Shown here in pieces: positions 33,926-45,200 of a DNA stretch of 64,000 nt. Source of the DNA: Symsagittifera roscoffensis. Its lineage: Eukaryota; Xenacoelomorpha; Acoela; Convolutidae. Numbering within the stretch: position 1 is the stretch's first letter; each line of letters begins with the position of its first letter. The DNA lies in contig NC_087064.1 in the NCBI RefSeq assembly GCF_963678635.1, positions 44,935,346 to 44,999,345 on the forward strand, read 5' to 3'. Made by a program: the position numbers and the translations under genes. The notes under the pieces are model-generated. The model was not told where the DNA came from. It searched no databases and saw nothing but the letters and a program-made list of their open reading frames with translations.

Positions 33926-34382
33926 CTAAAGACATTTTTGAGATTCTGTTAGTGATTCTGGTTTTTGAAAAGAAGGTGAAGTGGTTTCAGTTTCAAAGCC
34001 GTGAGGGCGAGGGGTTAGTAAAATTCGTTTCCCCCTTTTTAACTCTAAACAACATAACACCCTACAATTTAACTCCCTACTTTTTGTTGCCTTAGCAATA
34101 TAACATCGCTACATTTTAAAACAATTTCTATGACTTAACACCGTTTTAATCCAAAATGAAAATAAAACTTACTTCAAAGGGGATTTCGGTAACCATCAAA
34201 GAATTAAACGAGAGAAATTTTTGCCATTTAAAGCCAGACAAAATAGCGCTACTTAATTCGCGTAAGTTTTGAACGTCAGTTTTGATACCTCTTAAATATA
34301 CTGCCCTTTTCCCTCAATACTCATTTTATCACAAAAACCCAGCTACGCTCAATTGGGCTACGCTCAAGTGAGAACTACCCAA

Positions 34383-35039
34383 TCAGTCACTCAAATGACA
34401 ATATATGAATTTAATAAGTTGATAAAACATTTTCGGGGTGAGTTTGAAAGTTCCATCAGCCAACGAAAAGTTGGATGTTTCAAGCACACGTAGCATTTCA
34501 AGGTCGCCGAATAAAATAATCCTCTCGTGATCATTTTGCCCACGGTCAAATTTTATAAAACTTTTGAAAAGTTCGGGTATTTCAAAACTTCTGGTTGCTT
34601 GGGAGACTGTCAAGACTTCTTCTCGTTGCTTTCGCGCTCGTGCTGTGCGAACTAAATTTTCTTTGGATGATAGGGCTAGTTGAGTGGCAATGTCGTCTGT
34701 AATGGGCTGAATGGCGGTTGCGACTGCGACGGTTGGGGTGTTACTATCGCTTAGATCCTTGATGGTTTTCAAAACTAGTCGAGCATCAGGTTTGCCCGTG
34801 GAAATATTGTGAGTATGTTGACCCCTCGTTTCAAAAAAGTTTTCTCCATCCGTAATTGCTGTTGCGCGGCATTTATGGGTTTGGTACTTTGAGCAGTTCC
34901 AATTTGTTGTTGTCTTGTTTTTCCGTTTAAGGCTATACTCTTGGCCTGATACCACTAGCATTTGTTTGTCTTTTGAAGATAAAGTTAAATGGAATGACGC
35001 TTCAAACATTATATCTAATCTGATAGAGTGGTATAACAA
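34383..35039 (-). pseudogene. FLYWCH-finger / MULE transposase N-terminal remnant
   Basis: The 218-codon frame has a FLYWCH zinc finger: W47, C49, C57, H75, H77 in NWNC..HKC..GQHTH, preceded by GQEYSLKRK. Farther on, ILFGDLEMLRVL and ADGTFKLTPKMFYQL match the start of the catalytic region of Mutator-like (MULE) transposases, where the first Asp of DGTF is catalytic. The frame stops shortly after, so most of the transposase is missing. It lies in the DDX10 intron on the same strand. The FLYWCH pairing with MULE transposases is common in invertebrate genomes. Exonisation or domestication is possible but not shown. Confidence 0.75.
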
Positions 35040-35939
35040 TGGTTAAAGAAATAGGTAATATGATTTTTTATAAAACTCACAAACGTCTTTTGTTGCCTTC
35101 AATTAGCACCATGTAAGTTATCTCTGTTTTGGACGCGTGAGTGAGGGATTATTTCTCTAACTAATCGAAATGCAATTATTTTTGAGATGCTAGAGGCATC
35201 AAGTGAATTAAGACTAGCTTTTCAGGCCTCAATTAGTAAACTTAATTGGACTACTCCTGTACTTATAAAAAGGACTTAATTTGAAACAAATTATCGTCAT
35301 TAAAAGGGGGTTAAATTGTTGTGGGGTTATCATTTTACGGGGTTATAATATAGGGGGTGTAAATATAGGGGGTTAAATATCGTAGGGTTAAAGAGTGGGA
35401 CACCATCGGAAAGACAAGATTAGGAAGACTAGGATGATTTACTCCTACGGGAAGATGCGAGTGCTAATGGTTGTTTTAATCATTTATTGGTTGTTACTTA
35501 AACCCTAAAGTTGGTTCTTACAATCTTGGAGGTTAAGATATATCATTATTCAATGTAATTTTGGTTTAAAATGATTCGTGGTTGTCATCTGAAGCTAGTG
35601 AACATACTACATCTTTTACTGACTTTACTTCGGTGAATTCCCATTCTTTTAAGTGGGCTACACTACGGCACCGGTTATTTCCATAGCATTAGATTGTTTC
35701 GCATTAATCTACTCGACTAACTGCATATTTGTTTCTTGTTTTTTTTTGACTTACGGAAAAAGTGACAGAATTCATATCTTGGGGTGTTTTTGTTCAGACC
35801 AAAATCATCCTTTAGTCCAGCATTTTTGACGAAAATCATTATGAGATCCGACCGATTGATATCAAAAACCAAATAGTAAACCTTTTAGTTCTGATTTTAA
35901 ACTTAGTTCTGACCACTTGAGATACAGCACAATCATACA

Positions 35940-37270
35940 CTATCGCAATGGTAAAAACAGAAGTCGAAAAAAAGATAAATTTTGAAAAAAAACTAGAAGA
36001 ACCAAAATTTTTGTATGACTCGATGAAGGACACCTAAGACCCAGCTAAAGCTGTGGGTACGTGTTTGATGTTTTTTGAACTTGCTATACTGATTCGGGGC
36101 GAAATTAGTAATTTCAAAATTTGGACTTAGTCCAAAAACTTAGTTGTTTCTCTAATAAAATAAGCGAGAAGCGTGAAAATTTGTAACTGTCCCAGAGACA
36201 AAAAATTGAGGAGTAACCGCTTCTTTAGGAAAAATTCGTGCAACCACTTCCTTCGATTGAAATTTTCATCTCAGATTTGTTTATGAAAACGTGACTTAAC
36301 GAAATCCGCATTTTATTTCTGCTAAAAGCAGGTCGTGGTCGGTAAAAAAAGAGAAGATTCCCAAAATCGGGATTCGCGATTGAAAACGGAACCTGAGAAA
36401 TGGCACGGTAATTTTCGAGCAGAGTAAAAAAAAACTTCAAGAGTAAAAAACCTCAAAAACGGTAAAAGTTTCAAAACTCTCACTTGTTTGAAAGTCATAA
36501 CTTTTTTTCTGAAAAAGCACTGCTTAGCAAACTATAAAGGTAAGCTTCAAACAGCCTGTTGGGTCGATTAAACCTTTGATATCAGAGTTGGCAGAATAGT
36601 TATCGAGAAAAGTCCAAAAAGTGGTCAAGAAATCAGAAACTGACAATTCACATGTTTGAAAACCATAACTTTTTTTTTTGAAAAAACTGTGCGCAGCAAA
36701 TTAGAAAGGTAAGCTTCCAAGAACCTGTTGGATCGATTATACCTATTATATGAGATTTGGCAGGGTAGTTATCGAGTCCAAAAAATGGTCAACAAATCAG
36801 AAGATGACATTTCCGAGATTCATAGCTTTTTGTTTAGAAAAAAACTGGGTTTAGCCGCTGATGCAGAAAGGATTCACTCAACCAATAATTTCGATTGAAT
36901 CCAAACACCCAGGTTTGGCAGGGTAGTAATCGAGAAACGTCAAAAAGTTTCAAAAACGGCCAAAAATCCAAATTTCGCCCGTTCCGAGTGCCATTGTTTT
37001 TGTGTCAAAGCAAGGGAATTTCCCAAAACCCGTTTTCTGGATTGAACCCAAAGTCTCAGATATGGGAGGTAATTTTCGGTAAATTCAAAAAGATTTAAAA
37101 AAGATCAAAAAATTAAAAAAAATTGACTTTTCCGAGTAGAAAAATTGTGAGTGACCGATAATGCGGGCGAGCTTTTCATTATCCTTTATCTCTATTGTAC
37201 CCACAACCTCAGATATGGGAGGTTAGTTTTCGAGAAAAGATCTGAGCTGTTTAACTTGCTTTGGCAAAGC
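35940..37270 (-). repeat. Long dispersed repeat R1, copy 2
   Basis: Runs parallel to 8540-9800. Shared blocks: ACCAAAATTTTTGTATG, GACACCTAAGACCCAGCTAAAG, CTTGCTATACTGATTCGG, GAGGAGTAACCGCTTCTT, then at least three units of about 160-176 bp with CATAACTTTTTTTCTGAAAAA, GGTAAGCTTC.AA..CCTGTTGG.TCGATTA and ATATCAGAGTTGGCAG...TATCGAGAAAAG. The terminal hairpin at the low-coordinate end is decayed. Confidence 0.7.
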
Positions 37271-37878
37271 CTCTTGGTTCGAAAAGATTCTGACAATATT
37301 TCAAGCAAAGAAGAGCTGATCAATTTTGTTTTGTTGACAGATTTCTCCAAAACACTTACAGATAGCTTAAAGTAATACTACATTTGATGCACCTGTCTGA
37401 TTTGATTTTTTCATATTTGCTCACTGGTTACTGCTGTATGGGCTCTGTTGGGTGAGTGCTGGCCATTTAGCTTCCAATTTATCAGTTCTACGGATGTAAG
37501 GGGTCTTGAAAGCATGGCGCACAGCTTAATGAGATAGTAACTGCTGTGAACGAGTTCATATTTTCTTTTAAACCGTTCAAGGGTGCCTCCGACTAGCGAT
37601 TTTCTGAAACTTCGCCAGATAGAATTGAAATTTTCTAGCTTTACTCGGTTTTTCTTCAGTTATGTTAAAACAATTTCGTTGAGTTTTGATACAAAGATCG
37701 TATAATGGGTGGTAGCGTTTATCAGGTTTAAACAATCCCACATATCTGCCGGTTTGTTTAATAAACTTTACATAACCAGTCTGTAATTTGAACTAATAAA
37801 TTTATACACTTTGCTGTTGTTGTTGTTGAGGATTTACAGCTAGCTGAAGGGCGCATGGTCCCAGTTGTCAGCAAATTT

Positions 37879-39000
37879 TCACATGAATTTGATCAATAGA
37901 CTTTTTAATCCGATAGGTTTACTGATGTCGCTGTATTTCTCGATTCGATTAACAAGCCTGCAAGTTCTGAAGACAAATTCACCTCTGACCTTTTCAGTCC
38001 TCGTCTTAAAAGGTTTAAACACTTCCGTGATTCTTCTTTGGGGGGTCCTGACGCTCAGGTAAACTAATAATCTCGTCATCTTCGGTCATAACCTTTGCGA
38101 GGAACAAAATATCACTCATTTGAATCAACATTGGAAGTGGCAGAATACTCAGAAGTCGTAACTGATTTCCATAGCACGATCCCTTGATACCTGTTATCCA
38201 TCTGGCAACCTTTGTTTGAAAACGTTCAAGAGACTGGAGTTCTGCTCGGGAGGCAGATACACACGAGAATCCATATAACAGGATTGGCAGAACGAGCGAT
38301 TTGTACAGACCACGCTTTATGAAAGTTTGTACGTTCACAGCTACATTCCTTCTGATCATGCAAAGTACTTTGTTCGCTTTCTTCAGTCTTTCATCAATGT
38401 GCGCTTTCCATGTTAGATCTTCTGCTACATAGACGTCGAGGTCTTTTACGGTTTTAGATTCATTCAATTTTGCATCCATCAGCTTGTAACTTACTTCTGT
38501 CCTGTCCTCTGAACGTTATTTTGGCACACTTGTCCATTGCTAACTCCATCATATTCTCTTTGACCTAAATTTCAATTTGATCTAGGTCATCCTGTACTTC
38601 CCAGAAGTTTTCCGAACAGCTAAAATTTTGAGATCATCTGCGAAGATGAAAGGGTCAAAGAATTTCAGGACATCAGGCAATTCGTTAATGAATATACAAA
38701 ACAAAATGGATCCAAGAGTGACCCTTGAGGTACCCCGCTGGTAACATCTAGAACACTTGAGATCGTATTGTCCACTCTGACGAATTGTTTTCTGTTGTTC
38801 AGGTAATCTATTATGACTTCAAGCAGACAGCCTCCTACTCCTATTTCTGCAAGTTTTTTCACCAGTTCGAGGTGAGGTACTTCGTCGAACGCTTTCGGAA
38901 AATCGGTGTAAAACGCAACAATTTCTGAGTTTGGCTGTATTGATGTTGCGGCTAATTTGTACCGTAAATAAAATGTGTTTTCTTCCAAGCTTTCACCAAT
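37879..39000 (-). pseudogene. Non-LTR retrotransposon (CR1/Jockey-like LINE) reverse transcriptase relic
   Basis: Pieces of one RT occur in order in three different minus frames. 38988-38665 has DFPKAFDEVPH and SGVPQGSLLDP (RT motifs). The catalytic FADD is at 38645-38634 in a second frame. 38479-38015 has KDLDVYVAEDLTW, LYKSLVLPILLYG and LQSLERFQTKVARWITG. 38079-37879 is the C-terminal segment. At least two frameshifts and 5' truncation make it dead. Past the end lies an ACAACAACAACA tail (about 37810), typical of a LINE 3' end. Confidence 0.9.
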
Positions 39001-39196
39001 TTACCTCTCAAATTTTTTTGTAGCAGAAATTGTTGCTTGTTCCGAGTTCAGGCAAGTAGTTTCCAATTTATCGGGGATTTGCTAGAAACATTTTGTTATT
39101 TATTGTTCTTGTTTTCGATACAGAACTATATGAAAAAACTATATGAACAATTTTTACACCATTTATATTTTTCACGTGTCATATGCTAGATATTAA

Positions 39197-39392
39197 TTCA
39201 GAGGCGAAGCTTTGCTTCACAAACACTAGCTAGAACACGACAAAAAAGAAGCTCTTAAGTGCAATAAGAAAAAGTAGAAATAAGCCTCGAATTAGCAAAA
39301 AAATTCGGCTGTGTCGGAGATTCGAAACTGCGACCTAGAGATTAAGAGTCTCAAATCCTAACCACTCAGCCGCGACAGCTTAATAGTTAATA
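39197..39392 (-). repeat. tRNA-headed SINE, best-preserved copy F
   Basis: On the minus strand: GCGGCTGAGTGGTTAGG (A box), GAGACTCTTAATCTC (anticodon-arm-like), GGTCGCAGTTTCGAATC (B box), TAATTCGAGGCTTATTTCTAC, then the tail GTGTTTGTGAAGCAAAGCTTCGCCTCTG. The GACTCTTAATC part resembles the anticodon arm of tRNA-Lys(CTT); the A-box region is closer to Ser/Leu-type tRNAs. Parentage is therefore uncertain. Confidence 0.85.
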
Positions 39393-39628
39393 GCCAAACA
39401 CCAGTCACAAATAAAGCAGAAACCAGATGCTATGCATTTTCCAATGCTACAGAGAAATTTCCAAATAAGTGTACACTTTTGAAGAACACTTATATTTACG
39501 AGTTAATTCGAAAAAAGAAGGTTCGTGACAATACACTAAGCTGAAGCTAGTGTAAAAAGGGATATAGATGAAGTCTCAAAATCAACTTCGTAACACCAGA
39601 AAAAGATCATAGCAACAAAATAAGTTAC

Positions 39629-39875
39629 CCAATCCATGTGAAGGCAGGAATTGCTCTTTTCGAAGCAGTTCAAGTAGCGGGATGATAAAGGCCAGAGTTT
39701 TCCCGCTACCTGTCTGAGCTGCCCCCAAAACATCTCTTCCTTGCAGAGCAGGTGGCAACGCTTTCTGTTGTATAACAGTGGGTTTGCGAAAACCACTGCT
39801 TCGAAGCGCCTTTTGGGTCTCAACACTCAAACCCAAACTTCTGAAAGTGATTTCCCCTTTTTCTCCCATGTAATT
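39629..39875 (-). CDS. DDX10: DDX10-like helicase, 5' exon (Q motif and Walker A)
   Basis: ATG at 39869; 80 codons plus one base to donor GG|GTAACT at 39628. Encodes ITFRSLGLS, the Q motif region GFRKPTVIQ and motif [14 protein letters not shown] joins to ALVLTPTREL in the next exon. An acceptor (TTATTCAG, AG 39877-39876) is 6 nt before the ATG. Animal DDX10 proteins carry about 60-70 more N-terminal residues. Either this lineage starts here, as expected if a leader is added at the acceptor, or a further upstream coding exon exists (the NY codons before the ATG are open). That exon could lie beyond the retroelement. Confidence 0.85.
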
Positions 39876-39877
39876 CT
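39870..39877 (-). promoter_or_regulatory. Splice acceptor upstream of the DDX10 ATG
   Basis: TTATTCAG|AATTAC-ATG: acceptor 6 nt before the start codon, paralleling CLP1, the UPF0390-like gene and the CYB5R4-like gene. Confidence 0.6.
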
Positions 39878-39974
39878 GAATAATTGAAGAAATTTTGTCA
39901 ATTAACTTTGACTCTTAAAAACTCGGTCGCTTTCCAATTTTTTCTCCAATTTTCGCACATCTTTTGAAAAGAAA

Positions 39975-40460
39975 TTGAACATAGGTGCGAAGCAGAGCTT
40001 TGCACCACTTGCGATGCAACACAAAGATAGCAGGAAAAACTAGCAGATCGAAACTGGCAGACCGAACTTGAAACGAAAGCCCCAAAAACGAAAAAAAAAA
40101 TGAGAAAAGCTAGATCAACCAAATTTTCCATATCATTGTCTGTATAGGAAAATTGACAATTACAATTCCACAAAACGAAGTGTTTTTGAAGCCGAAAATT
40201 TTAAATCAGACACCTTTGAGCCGCAAAAAAAACGCTTTGGTAAAAAAACAAGGATAGCCGACTACTATGCAAGTAGCACAGAATGTTTCGACCAGTCTTA
40301 AAAAAATACAAAAAAAAGTTTTTTGTTTCCTAGGGGTGTCGCTTTTTTCCTGCATGTTGTGATAAAAATAACTGAACGAAAAAATAGAACTTAGGCATAT
40401 TTGAGAGTCATAGTAAAATATGGTCAATTGGAAAACAGTTTTTGTAGAAAAATGACTAGA
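39975..40460 (-). repeat. R1 tail followed by an R3 copy
   Basis: 39983-40035 is an R1 terminus (GTGCGAAGCAGAGCTTTGCACCACTTGCGATGCAACACAAA) leading to GATCAACCAAATTTTCCATAT. 40240-40300 is R3 (AACAAGGATAGCCGACTACTATGCAAGTAGCACAGAATG). 40335-40450 matches 19590-19700. The junctions suggest nested or compound insertions. Confidence 0.65.
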
Positions 40461-40469
40461 AAAACGAAA

Positions 40470-42224
40470 AAACATTCAAAAGATTTGTAACATTCGCCCG
40501 GAAGATACATATCGACGGATAACAAAACTAAGTCTTAAGACGACTGGCTAGCGTCTAAACAGAGCTTTGCATGTTTTTCACCGTCTCTACCAAGCCAGTA
40601 CTTTTCGGTGGTCTTTCTTATATCGGGTCGACAAAAACGTTGCTGCTCTCCGGCTTCGACCAGAACGCTCAAATTAACTGAATTACATGCAAAAATAGTG
40701 AGCTCATGGCTGGGTCTCTGTATCCCCAGACCACGAGGTCACTCCTAAAAACAGGGCTACTGCTTATTATATTACTATTGTTTTTGTTCAGTAGATAAAA
40801 ATCATCATCTCCATCGAAGATGGATCAACCCTTTCCCCCAACTCCTAGCACCTCATCCTTGTCAAAACTAATCAAAATATCAGTTAAATTCAAGTCAGGA
40901 CATGACCGGATGCTAAAAGTTTATATGAGTTAATAAAAGTTTCCGTCCCGAGACCCTTCCGGATTCTTGAATCCGCTGAATCAAGCTCCTTACTCTTGAT
41001 TTCTCGCTAATCCGGAAGGCTGGTTCTCACCCTTCACCGTTGTTGGCAACGGCCTTGCAACTATTGTAGCAGCACAATAGTTGCAACTCGGAACGTTCTC
41101 TGCTATTCTGTAGTTTGTTGTCGTTCTCCAATCTCGATTTTCGTACTGTTCGCAATCGCAGATAAAAGTTTGTTCTGTTTTTCACTCGCTTTTTGTTAAA
41201 ATGGCCGTTTCAGCATTTCTCAGAAATGTGACGTCATCATTCGAATTTTTGAAAATTTAAAATACTAGAATATTCTAGCCCTCACCGTTTGGCTAAACGT
41301 TCCAATAACGTCGCTAATCCTTCGAAATCATCAACTCGGAAGGCTTACTGCTCAAAATTCGAATCCTGCATAAATTGCATTTTGGCCATTCTGGTCGAAT
41401 GTCACATACTCCCCGGACAGTCCGGTCAATGTCCTCATTGAATCGCGCAATGTTCTAAATGGTTACAGTGTCATCGAACAGAATTTACAAAATGCACGAA
41501 ATTACTTTTATCTACGTCACATCGACTCACTGCAGAATATAAATGGCATCATACTACATCACTATAGCCTTCAAATTCTTTCATTAATCTGCACATTAAG
41601 GATATGACTTAAGATAAGACATATTTTCTGACTTCCAGTGTCAATGTCCCGATTGAAACTTTTTCTCCTAGATTTAAAAGGTGTTGGCTTGCAGGACAGT
41701 CCTGCCAACCAACAAGCTAAAATTGTCCTACTATGCTACTTCCCTTCGGAAATCTTGCTGGTTTATTGTCCTGAATATTAAAACTAAGAAACTTTGTGGT
41801 TAGAAAGAACAATGAAACAATCTCCCTCTTCGAGAGATTACTCAAGCCTTCCACATCACCACAAAGTGATCAGTCTTCCTAAGTGATTAAAAACAATCAT
41901 GCAGGCTGGAATATTTAAATATACTCTTCCTTCAAGCCTTTCTAAATAAATAATAAGTGAGTGTCTCTAAAGCCATTTCAACTAAAACCAAAATGCAAAT
42001 TTATAAATGCAACAATTTCAAAACTCAACTAAATGTTTCAGTTTTCAATTACAACTTGGTTGCTTGGTTTCTCACTTGAGTTTTTCACACACATAAACAA
42101 TTCTGAGTTTTAACTTTTCCTCATCATCCCTTTGTTCTCTTCTTTTTTCGTCGTTTAGAAGTTCTAAAACTTCTAAATTCTTCTAATTTTCTTTCTTGCT
42201 GCCTCTTGTTTTCTCGACCATTCG
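40470..42224 (-). other. 3' flank of the giant retroelement (probable 3' UTR / LTR region)
   Basis: No gene. On the minus strand a purine-rich tract (AAAAAAGAAGAGAACAAAGGG, about 42130-42152) follows ORF3 and is a candidate polypurine tract. 40950-41045 holds CCCTTCCGGATT, AATCCGGAAGG and ACCCTTCACCGTT, all also found in the 61.9-64 kb leader. 41409-41420 holds CTCCCCGGACAG, a motif repeated in pol. I could not match a long direct repeat to the 5' side, so the 3' LTR boundary is undefined. 40530-40900 may be host DNA or another element. Confidence 0.5.
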
Positions 42225-45200
42225 TCAATGCTCCATTTCTTCCTCCTGTGACACTGACTCCGCACTCTCGGTTTCCGTGTCTTGTAGCACGTCATTGACT
42301 ATCCTGACGCTGTTGGAAGCCGTCCTCCAACACTTCTGCTCTTCCACCCTCTGTTTACAGCAAGGTAGGGGATCCACGTTTGATTCTCTGTTTCTACAGA
42401 AGCTGTTGTGGAGACACAACGTCACGTTTCTCTCCAAATCTTCTTTCAGCATCTCTGCCTTCTCATTTCCACTACGCTCGCTCGTCCTGGAAATTCTTTT
42501 CACAGCGGTGGTCACTGCATTCCGATGGGTCACGAAAGCTCGCTTGAAAGCTCCTGCCCCAATGTCCAGCTGATATTCACTGTACAATCTGCCATGTTTC
42601 GACATATGCTTTTTCGCATACTCGTACAACCATGCAGTCATGTTAGCTCTGAACCATGGCATCAATCGTTTTCTTGCCCATATCTTCTTCACTTCCATCG
42701 GAATGTTTAGAACTTTGCACATTGTCTCAAAAAGATCTAAATCTTTTAGACAATCTAATTTCTGCAATTGTTCTCTCGTCGGTGCCTCCTGTCTATTATT
42801 TTCTCTCACATGAGCTTCCAGCCATCGTATCGCCATCATAACTCCCACTATCACTATTGTTATGGGCTGTGATGAATCTGGTAAACCCATGGAGAGCAGC
42901 TCTCCAGAGTCCCAGATCAACACCAAATTACTACGCTTGGGATACCACCAGGTCTGCAGCAAGCAGTGGCAAGGAAACTCGTCATGTGTCAACATGATGC
43001 TCCTCCAATTGCGTTTTCCTGAAGCTTCCAGCAATGGTTCCACTTCCATCATCACTCGGTGGATTTCATCATTCTCATCTACTGCATTGTAATCTGTGAC
43101 AGTTGATCCTCTCTGTTTCTGTTTTTCAAAGTCACTGAGGTTCCCGCTCACATATCCCATGAACTTCTTTCCTAGTATTGACTCCAACTCCTCTCTGGTT
43201 ATCTCTGGAACTGCTGAGAACATCTTACATAGTAACTCGTAAGACTTTTCAGACATTCTCGCCAATCTCACGCACTTTGGCACTGAGAAAGCTTGATCCA
43301 CGATCGTTCTTGTACTCTTCACGTCCACAGCCACGAAATGTACAGGGTATCTGCTCTTGCACATTGGAGCCAACGTTGAACCCACCAAATATCGTGCTCC
43401 TGATGGTCTACAATAAGTTTCGCTGTGTCTGATGTTCATCTCCGTTTCGATTGCTTCCCTCCATTTTTCTATATACTTCTGCTCAGTCTGCAGAACTCCT
43501 GGGAATACTTCTACGCTGATGGCTGTGACCATCTCATGTTTCTGTTCTAGATTCAATAGTGACTCTAAAGAACCAAACATGCTGTAGAATTCTAGTGCTG
43601 TCACTAGATTCACATCGGTTCCTCCATGGCAATCTGCTATCAGTTCCGTTTCCGTTCTTGCTTTCATCACTACATTTCCAAACAATACCGTCAACTGCTT
43701 GTGTTGTTTCTCCAGGGTTTTCACACAGTCTAGACTTCCACAAACGTGACCCTCTAATCCACAGACTTCCGCCAGACAGCTACCAGGTTTGACCCAGTCT
43801 TCTGGTCCCCAGCCAGGCAACTCCACTCTATCTTCTCCGTTGCTCTTAGAGGCTGTTATCATCACATTATATATGATGTTGAGGTCACGCAGGTTACAGT
43901 CCGCATTCAGTTCCCTCTGTATGTCCTGTGTCGCCCGTAATATTGAGTCAGCGTTGGGACTAGGACACCACGATGGCTTCATCAATTCCCACACTGCCAT
44001 CAAGCTCGTTCTCAGTAATTCATCTGAGAATCCCAACCCAAATTCCACTCTCTTGTCGGATTTTGGTACTGAAGGTGCAGTCACCTCTTCTTCCAAGACC
44101 AATCCCAATTTGGCCTGTGGATTGTTAACGCTCTTAGTCGTCACAATTCTGGACGTCCAGAATCTTAGTAACACCGCCTGCTCATAATCAAAGAAGCAAT
44201 CACGTATGTCTTCACTCAGGAAAGGATTGTACGCTATCCCTATGATCCCGGATACATAGCTATATGACTTCTTCTTGATCGGTCCACAGTATTCACTGGA
44301 TTTCGGCAATGCTCCCATAGATTCTTTAGTGAGCCTCAACTCCTTGTTTGAGAATCTCCTGATCTCGTCTATCTTTTTCATGGGTTCCAATTCTTCAGGT
44401 TCTTTCATGTTCACCCTCATCGGTTTACTTTGCTGCATATCCAGCATTGCTAGTAAGAACATGGCTTTCGTTCGCTCATCGCCTTCCTTCAACATTTTAA
44501 CACAAGTGCTTAATGCAGGTACTGAGATCTGCTCTATCAGGAATCGAATGAAACAGAGAGCGTCTCTCCGCTTTGCACACGCTACTGCTGCTCCCTCCTG
44601 GACTATCAGATCCCTCAGATTCGTCATAAGGAAAACTTTTTCCTCCTTTGATCTCTTCCTTTCTTCCGAATCATATTCTTCGCGAGTCAGTCCCATCATG
44701 CACCAGGCGAGCCTGAGTTGTAATTCTGTCCTTACGTAAGGTACTGCCACGAGAGCATGTATTCTTGGCGTAGTCCTCATTTCTTCTTCGAAATACCTCA
44801 ATACTACTGCTTTCCATGGAAGGCTCACTAACTGCTCGATCGTCTCCGCCTCTACGTCAGACGACGCCAAAGTTCCATACGCCTTCTGCTTGAGGGTGGT
44901 GCCTTGCAACATCATTTCCAGATAACCCTCCATGGCTTTTTCGTCTTCCAGGGCCACTACATACCCTCTAGCCGAGTTCCGGTATTCCAACATCTCCATG
45001 TATCCACCGGTGGGTTCATCTATCGACACTGTCTCCGACACTGTTAGTCGGTTGTATTCCACTGGTGTCAGTTGTCCTGCAACACTCCCTTTTCCATGAT
45101 TCATGGGAGATGGTTTGAAGTCCCTCATTTTACTCTCTCCACATTGACTGAGTATTTCCATTTCTAAAGTTGCTCCAGTCAGAGTGCGGTCACTCCTTTT

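Larger units (their letters stand above)
33926..39628 (-). other. 5.7-kb DDX10 intron filled with mobile elements
   Basis: Bounded by GTAACT (39628) and CTTTAG (33926). It holds a FLYWCH/MULE remnant (34383-35039), an R1 copy (35940-37270), a LINE relic (37879-39000) and a SINE (39197-39392). The rest (33936-34380, 35040-35930, 37280-37870) is A+T-rich with no gene seen. Confidence 0.85.

Noticed and set aside
33926-33935. Start codon of the helicase at 33935
   Set aside because: The ATG lies upstream of the CTTTAG acceptor inside the intron. The true upstream sequence with the Q motif and Walker A is the exon at 39629-39875.
38015-38988. Functional LINE reverse transcriptase
   Set aside because: The RT motifs fall in three different frames and the 5' part is absent.
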